A DNA stretch of 10,325 bases. It comes from Bacteroidota bacterium. Lineage in GTDB: Bacteria; Zhuqueibacterota; JdFR-76; DREG01. Positions 6,900 to 10,325 of the stretch are shown piece after piece. The notes under the pieces are model-generated. The model was given only the letters and a program-made list of their open reading frames with translations. It was not told the DNA's origin and made no database searches. Where the stretch lies: assembly GCA_030624545.1 (NCBI GenBank), contig JAUXJX010000029.1:1-10325 (forward strand), given 5' to 3'. The position numbers were made by a program, and so were the translations under genes. Numbering within the stretch: position 1 is the first letter of the stretch; each line of letters starts with the position of its first letter.

Positions 6900-8669
6900 T
6901 CACAATTTCCCTGCAACCACAATGGTTTTCTTTACCTGCTTGATGACGCCCATGCGCTGGTTAAGGGCTTCCAAGAACATGATGTACACTCCCAGGGAGG
7001 CCCGCTCTCCATCGTTTTTGCGACCATCCCAAATCACCTCTCGGTGGCTGCCGGAGGGTGCGGCGTTGAGCAAATCCCTAATCTCACGCCCCATCACGTC
7101 GAAAATCTTTAGCGAGACAAACGCTGTGGTTAGCGGCAAATCATATTGAATGATGGTTACGTCTTCGTTGCCATCGCCGTCCGGCGAAAAGGGATTGGGC
7201 GAAGCCGAAAGAACGGCATCACTCGGCAGAACAGCCACAAAAACGGAATTACCTTCGCCAGGTGTGGAGCCGAACGGCGAAGCGCTGGAAGCCCAATTGC
7301 TGGAATCCTGGCTGGTGAAATCAGGATTTATACGCTCCAGGGACACTCCAGTATCTCCGCCCCAACCGGCCGAGTAAAACAGTTCGTCGATGACTGTATT
7401 CGCATAGTCGATCAATTGCACATGCTCTTCGTCATTGTTCAAAGAGGGAAAGGCGGCTGGAACAAGAAGAGTGACGGCAGGGTTCACTGGTAATGTAGAG
7501 TCTCCCGCCACAACCAAATACCGGCCAGGGTCTATGATCGTATTGCCTTCGGAAATTAGGAATTCCTTTCCGGTCAGTACCTCAACCAGTTTCCAATCCT
7601 GAATCTGCACTTGATCTGTTGAACGACTGAACAGCTCCAGCCATTCCGGTTCATCTCCAGAGGGGCGATACATAATTTCGTTGATCACAATGCTGCGCTG
7701 GGGATAGCCGACTTTCAACAAATTCCTGTTAAAGTTGTTGTTCGGGTCCTGATCCTCAGCAGTCCAAATCGTTATCGATAACTCGAAAAAACCGGATTGG
7801 AAAATGGGAAGTTGAAATGTAATTTCTGTAGTGTCTCCGGCTGCCAGATTTTGATCAGATAATTGTTCGGCGTAAATTGTCTCTCCCTCTTGCGCTATGG
7901 AATCCAGGTTTGAATCGACAAAAACCACTATTTCAATTTGTTCAACGGATTCGAGGCCTTCGTTGGAAATGGTCAATTGGATCTCTGCCGGCTCCCCACA
8001 TGGCGCGGGATTTGGCATTATCTTGACCTTCGAAATGGCCAGATCTTTGCGCAGAGGGCTTACGCTATTCATGCCGCCGGGGGTGCCGAGCTGACTCCTG
8101 CTGTCTGCCCAATTGCTTGGGTCATTCCCGCCTCTCAAGTCGATTTTTTCATCCGAGTGGCCTGGAGAATTCCCAATCGAATATTCATAACTTTCGACGA
8201 TTTGTCCACTGGAGTCGCGCAGCGTCACTGTCTTTGGTGAGGAGTTGGTCCAGCCATTCCGGCCGAAGGTTGCTCCGGAAATTGTGAAGAGGACCGCGCT
8301 TTCCGGAATCAATTCGTCGTAGGAATTTGAGTTGTCCATATAGCCGGAATCCAGGATGAGACCAAAGGCGCCCGGCGGCAGCATCAAGCCCTCGCCGGCG
8401 TCGACAATCTCGTCGAAACTGGCTTCATCACCGATGCTCCATCCGGTAAGATCGATTGAATCGGTTTCCGACAGGTTGTAGATTTCCACGAATTCATGAT
8501 AGGCCTCTGATCCTATCGGATCGAACATAATTTCTGAGAGCACGATGTGCGAAGAAGATTGCATTCTAATGGAGGCCGGCTCTGGGAAAGTGAGTTGGCC
8601 GAAACTCAGAATCGCCATGGTGGAGAGAGTAATTATTTTACCAAGGACCGGAAACAAAATATTCCCCAA
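6900..8669 (-). CDS. Secreted LTD-CARDB-LTD-FlgD_ig surface protein
   Basis: This 589-residue protein is built from extracellular beta-sandwich modules. An N-terminal hydrophobic segment (about 10-25, after K11) looks like a signal peptide. Lamin-tail domain 1 spans about 38-200 (IVLSEIMFDP, EFVEIYNLSE, DLTGWSIGD, ending NWADSRSQLGTPGGMN). A CARDB-like domain spans about 209-320 (DLAISKVKIMPNPAPCGEP). Lamin-tail domain 2 spans about 325-475 (IVINEIMYRPSGDEPEWLEL, ending NWASSASPFGSTPGEGNSV). The C-terminus (488-587) is a FlgD-like Ig domain: SPNPFSPDGDGNED, LKIFDVMGREIRDL, WDGRKNDGERASLGVY. Such Ig tails end many secreted proteins in the KSB1/Calditrichaeota/Bacteroidetes range and may take part in export or anchoring. 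No catalytic domain is present, so a structural or adhesive role is likely. The start is TTG at 8669; an in-frame TGA two codons upstream excludes a longer form, but no good ribosome-binding site is seen. ATG at 8618 is possible but would shorten the signal peptide. Confidence 0.88.
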   Translation of the reverse strand: MGNILFPVLGKIITLSTMAILSFGQLTFPEPASIRMQSSSHIVLSEIMFDPIGSEAYHEFVEIYNLSETDSIDLTGWSIGDEASFDEIVDAGEGLMLPPGAFGLILDSGYMDNSNSYDELIPESAVLFTISGATFGRNGWTNSSPKTVTLRDSSGQIVESYEYSIGNSPGHSDEKIDLRGGNDPSNWADSRSQLGTPGGMNSVSPLRKDLAISKVKIMPNPAPCGEPAEIQLTISNEGLESVEQIEIVVFVDSNLDSIAQEGETIYAEQLSDQNLAAGDTTEITFQLPIFQSGFFELSITIWTAEDQDPNNNFNRNLLKVGYPQRSIVINEIMYRPSGDEPEWLELFSRSTDQVQIQDWKLVEVLTGKEFLISEGNTIIDPGRYLVVAGDSTLPVNPAVTLLVPAAFPSLNNDEEHVQLIDYANTVIDELFYSAGWGGDTGVSLERINPDFTSQDSSNWASSASPFGSTPGEGNSVFVAVLPSDAVLSASPNPFSPDGDGNEDVTIIQYDLPLTTAFVSLKIFDVMGREIRDLLNAAPSGSHREVIWDGRKNDGERASLGVYIMFLEALNQRMGVIKQVKKTIVVAGKL

Positions 8670-8746
8670 AAATCAGCATGAATTATTCATCACTGAACAA
8701 CACCTGCCTGCCTGGCACGGTGTGGCAAATTCGCTTTTAGTGGGTT

Positions 8747-8772
8747 CACCCTTCGACTCCGCTCAGGGTGGA
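8747..8772 (+). repeat. Inner inverted-repeat arm, left copy
   Basis: This arm begins CACCCTTCGACTCC and ends CAGGGTGGA. It is itself partly palindromic: CACCCT pairs with AGGGTG around a 12-nt loop. Its reverse complement recurs at 8867-8892 with one difference. Confidence 0.8.
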
Positions 8773-8866
8773 CCATCCAAATCTCTATTTCCATGATATA
8801 CAGCTCATTGAGTTTAAAATAATTATGTCGAGTCACAAATCCATAATTCTAAGATAACAAAGAGCG

Positions 8867-8892
8867 TCCATCCTGAGCGGAGTCGAAGGGTG
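8867..8892 (-). repeat. Inner inverted-repeat arm, right copy
   Basis: This arm begins TCCATCCTGAGCGG and ends CGAAGGGTG. It is the reverse complement of 8747-8772 except for one base (T at 8871 where C is expected), which turns one G-C pair of the internal 6-bp stem into a G-T wobble and so keeps the fold. Confidence 0.8.
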
Positions 8893-8978
8893 GATGCTAT
8901 AGGATTCATTCTACAACAACCTGGCAGGCGGGTGTTTGTGAATAGATCAGCCATGGACCTGTTGAAAGTTCTCGTGCC

Positions 8979-10325
8979 CTACAACATCCCCCGCCGCCGC
9001 CTAAGAGTCCATTCGATGGCCAAGAATAAAATAGGAATGATAAGTGACCACCACTCGCTCCACAGGTTTATCTCGCTATTCTTCACCCTCATTCTGCCTT
9101 CACCTTGCAGTTTTTCAGGAAGCTGATCGATGGTTTCGGGGGTAAAGTAGGTTCCTCCACTCACTTGCGCTATTCTTTGCAGGAGAGGCTCATTCATGCG
9201 CGTTTGCTGAAATTCCAGCTCAAATTCTCCCGCGGAGAACTTGCCGCTGTCCGCGCCAAAGAACTGGTCCGCGCGGCTGGCCTCTCCCCGGAATTCGTAG
9301 TCCCCGCCCTGAAATATTCGGAATTGGGTCTCATACTTGCCGCTGCCGACGGATTCCATGACATAATCCTTCTGCTCCCCTGCGTGGCTGACGGACAGCC
9401 TCACCACCGCCCCCTCTACCGGCTGGTAGTCCTGTGTGTAAACCTGGGCCTGCGCATAAACCTGCTCCCCACTTCTATAGACGAGCTTGTCAGTGGCAAT
9501 TTTTACCTGCTTTACTTCTTCGCGGGTAATGAGCCACCGGACCGATTTCTGCAGAAAATTGAGCAGCAATTCGTTTGATTTGCCTACGCCCCACATCATG
9601 AGATCCCAGCGCCATAAACCGTAACCCAGAAAAGCAAGGGTTTTCTGTTCCCCGAGCTGGCGAGAGACTAGTATGGGCTTGCGAGACTCACTTGTGGGCG
9701 GCAACTTCGACAAAGCCGGCTCGACCTGAAGCAGCACTTCCCCGTCGGGAAAGATTTCAACGTTATTCATAAATGTCAGGATGGGCGGGAGATTGTTCCA
9801 CATGCGCCGGTTTTCACCCCGGTTTTCAGAAATCAGTACGATGGAACTGTTTTCACCGAAGATCGTCGGATCGACAACAACTTCTCTTGTGGATCTTGGC
9901 GGAGTGCGAAGCTCGAAGGGCAGTAGATCCGAATAAATCCTGAGCGCGGCCAGATCCACGTTCGGGGTCTGAATGAAGAACAAAGGCTTTTTCTGTCTTA
10001 CAAGATTTTCTTCAAGGTAATTCACCAATTCGATGGAGACCGGCCAGCGAGGAAAGCCAAGAAAGATCATCAACTGAAAGTCCTCCCGCAAAATTGACTG
10101 CTGACTTTCGTTTGAATAGAAACCCCCACCTTTATTCTGGACCAGGGAAGCCAACCGAATATTCTCATCCGTTTCGAATGCCTTTTGTATGAATTTGAAA
10201 TCCAGGCTTGGCTCGCCTGCCAGGAGCAGAATCCTGATCATGCTTTCCAAAACATTTAAAAACAATCTTCGGAAATAATTGAGAGAGTTAAATACTTCAT
10301 GCATCGCCGGAAATACGACATTGTA
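8979..10325 (-). CDS. VWA/GATase-like membrane protein, C-terminal part
   Basis: The frame ends at TAG (8979-8981) and stays open to the right edge: seven sense codons precede the first ATG at 10304, so the true start probably lies outside. From that ATG 441 residues are visible. MIRILLLAGEPSLDFKFIQKAF (22-43) and the following alpha/beta region to about 260 resemble the class I glutamine-amidotransferase-like fold found in large membrane proteins encoded near MoxR/Bat aerotolerance genes; GYGLWRWDLM (227-236) is typical. A beta-sandwich region (about 265-365) contains YRSGEQVYAQAQVY and YQPVEGAVV. LLQRIAQVSGGTYF (374-387) is another family signature. One membrane helix (about 415-433) is followed by the RRRR stop-transfer anchor at the C-terminus. 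The missing N-terminus probably carries more membrane helices and perhaps a VWA domain. No catalytic Cys-His-Glu triad is evident, so amidotransferase activity is unlikely. The role in this family is poorly defined. Confidence 0.85.
   Translation of the reverse strand, partial: YNVVFPAMHEVFNSLNYFRRLFLNVLESMIRILLLAGEPSLDFKFIQKAFETDENIRLASLVQNKGGGFYSNESQQSILREDFQLMIFLGFPRWPVSIELVNYLEENLVRQKKPLFFIQTPNVDLAALRIYSDLLPFELRTPPRSTREVVVDPTIFGENSSIVLISENRGENRRMWNNLPPILTFMNNVEIFPDGEVLLQVEPALSKLPPTSESRKPILVSRQLGEQKTLAFLGYGLWRWDLMMWGVGKSNELLLNFLQKSVRWLITREEVKQVKIATDKLVYRSGEQVYAQAQVYTQDYQPVEGAVVRLSVSHAGEQKDYVMESVGSGKYETQFRIFQGGDYEFRGEASRADQFFGADSGKFSAGEFELEFQQTRMNEPLLQRIAQVSGGTYFTPETIDQLPEKLQGEGRMRVKNSEINLWSEWWSLIIPILFLAIEWTLRRRRGML

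Larger units (their letters stand above)
8699..8936. repeat. Nested imperfect inverted repeat, MITE/REP-like
   Basis: Two pairs of inverted arms are nested. The outer arms are 8699-8715 and 8920-8936 and match at 15 of 17 positions (AACACCTGCCTGCCTGG against AACACCCGCCTGCCAGG on the opposite strand). The inner arms are 8747-8772 and 8867-8892 and match at 25 of 26. The inner arm contains the CTTCGACTCCGCTCAGG core, a motif I recognise as a common interspersed repeat in environmental bacterial genomes. The left outer arm can also fold alone: ACACC-TGCC (8700-8708) pairs with GGCA-C-GGTGT (8714-8723) with one bulged C. The whole spans 238 bp around an AT-rich core and codes for nothing. I see no clear target-site duplication, so mobility is not shown. 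It may simply be two unrelated repeat families inserted in opposite orientations. Confidence 0.75.
8670..8978. other. 309-bp intergenic region with repeats and possible promoter
   Basis: This gap lies between the VWA-type gene and the LTD-protein gene, and most of it is the nested inverted repeat at 8699-8936. The 94-bp core between the inner arms (8773-8866) is AT-rich. In it, on the minus strand, TTGTGA (8833-8838) and TAAACT (8811-8816) lie 16 nt apart and could be a weak sigma-70-type promoter for the LTD gene. The match is only partial, and I give this promoter low weight. I see no RNA gene or small ORF worth calling. Confidence 0.4.

Noticed and set aside
6706..6903. Open frame of 65 codons on the minus strand between the LTD and membrane-protein genes
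   Set aside because: It reads straight through the tandem hairpin repeats; Arg/Gly-rich translation of a structured repeat, with no ribosome-binding site or domain.
8545..8796. Plus-strand open frame ending in LPAWHGVANSLL and PFDSAQGGPS
   Set aside because: It overlaps the LTD gene on the opposite strand and then translates the interspersed repeat arms; those peptides are known artefact-like products of such repeats.
9105..9578. Plus-strand open frame of 157 codons antisense to the VWA-type gene
   Set aside because: The minus-strand frame has clear family motifs throughout this interval; the plus-strand product has none.

Overview
The window is a bacterial chromosomal segment in which every gene I can support lies on the minus strand, so the genes read from right to left. 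Base composition looks fairly even between GC and AT. Two features suggest an environmental bacterium from the Calditrichaeota/KSB1/Zixibacteria/Bacteroidetes-Chlorobi part of the tree: a secreted protein with two lamin-tail domains and a C-terminal FlgD-like Ig domain, and interspersed repeats with the CTTCGACTCCGCTCAGG core. This placement is inferred from gene style. No rRNA or other marker is present.

Layout from right to left. (1) 8979-10325: the C-terminal part of a membrane-anchored protein of the VWA/GATase-like type often found near MoxR/Bat loci; it runs off the right edge. (2) 8670-8978: an intergenic stretch holding a nested imperfect inverted repeat of about 240 bp that resembles a MITE or REP element. 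(3) 6900-8669: a secreted LTD-CARDB-LTD-FlgD_ig protein, followed at once by two tandem GC-rich hairpin repeats (6814-6899). (4) 5991-6698: an eight-helix membrane protein of unknown function. (5) 4487-5914 selA and 2575-4485 selB, one nucleotide apart, which supply the bacterial selenocysteine insertion machinery. (6) 2233-2574: a non-coding gap with no tRNA-Sec that I can see. (7) 1612-2232, 1021-1470 and 1-999: three consecutive two-component genes. They encode a receiver with a C-terminal four-cysteine module, a single-domain receiver, and a receiver-HisKA-HATPase protein cut by the left edge.

Functionally, the selA/selB pair converts Ser-tRNA(Sec) to Sec-tRNA(Sec) and delivers it to UGA codons; selC, selD and the selenoprotein targets must lie elsewhere. 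The three signalling genes look like one phosphorelay without a DNA-binding output. I found no defence island, CRISPR array, integrase or plainly novel multi-gene system. The most interesting items are the covarying tandem hairpins, the nested inverted repeat, the receiver-plus-Cys-cluster protein and a possible alternative-structure leader inside the signalling operon.
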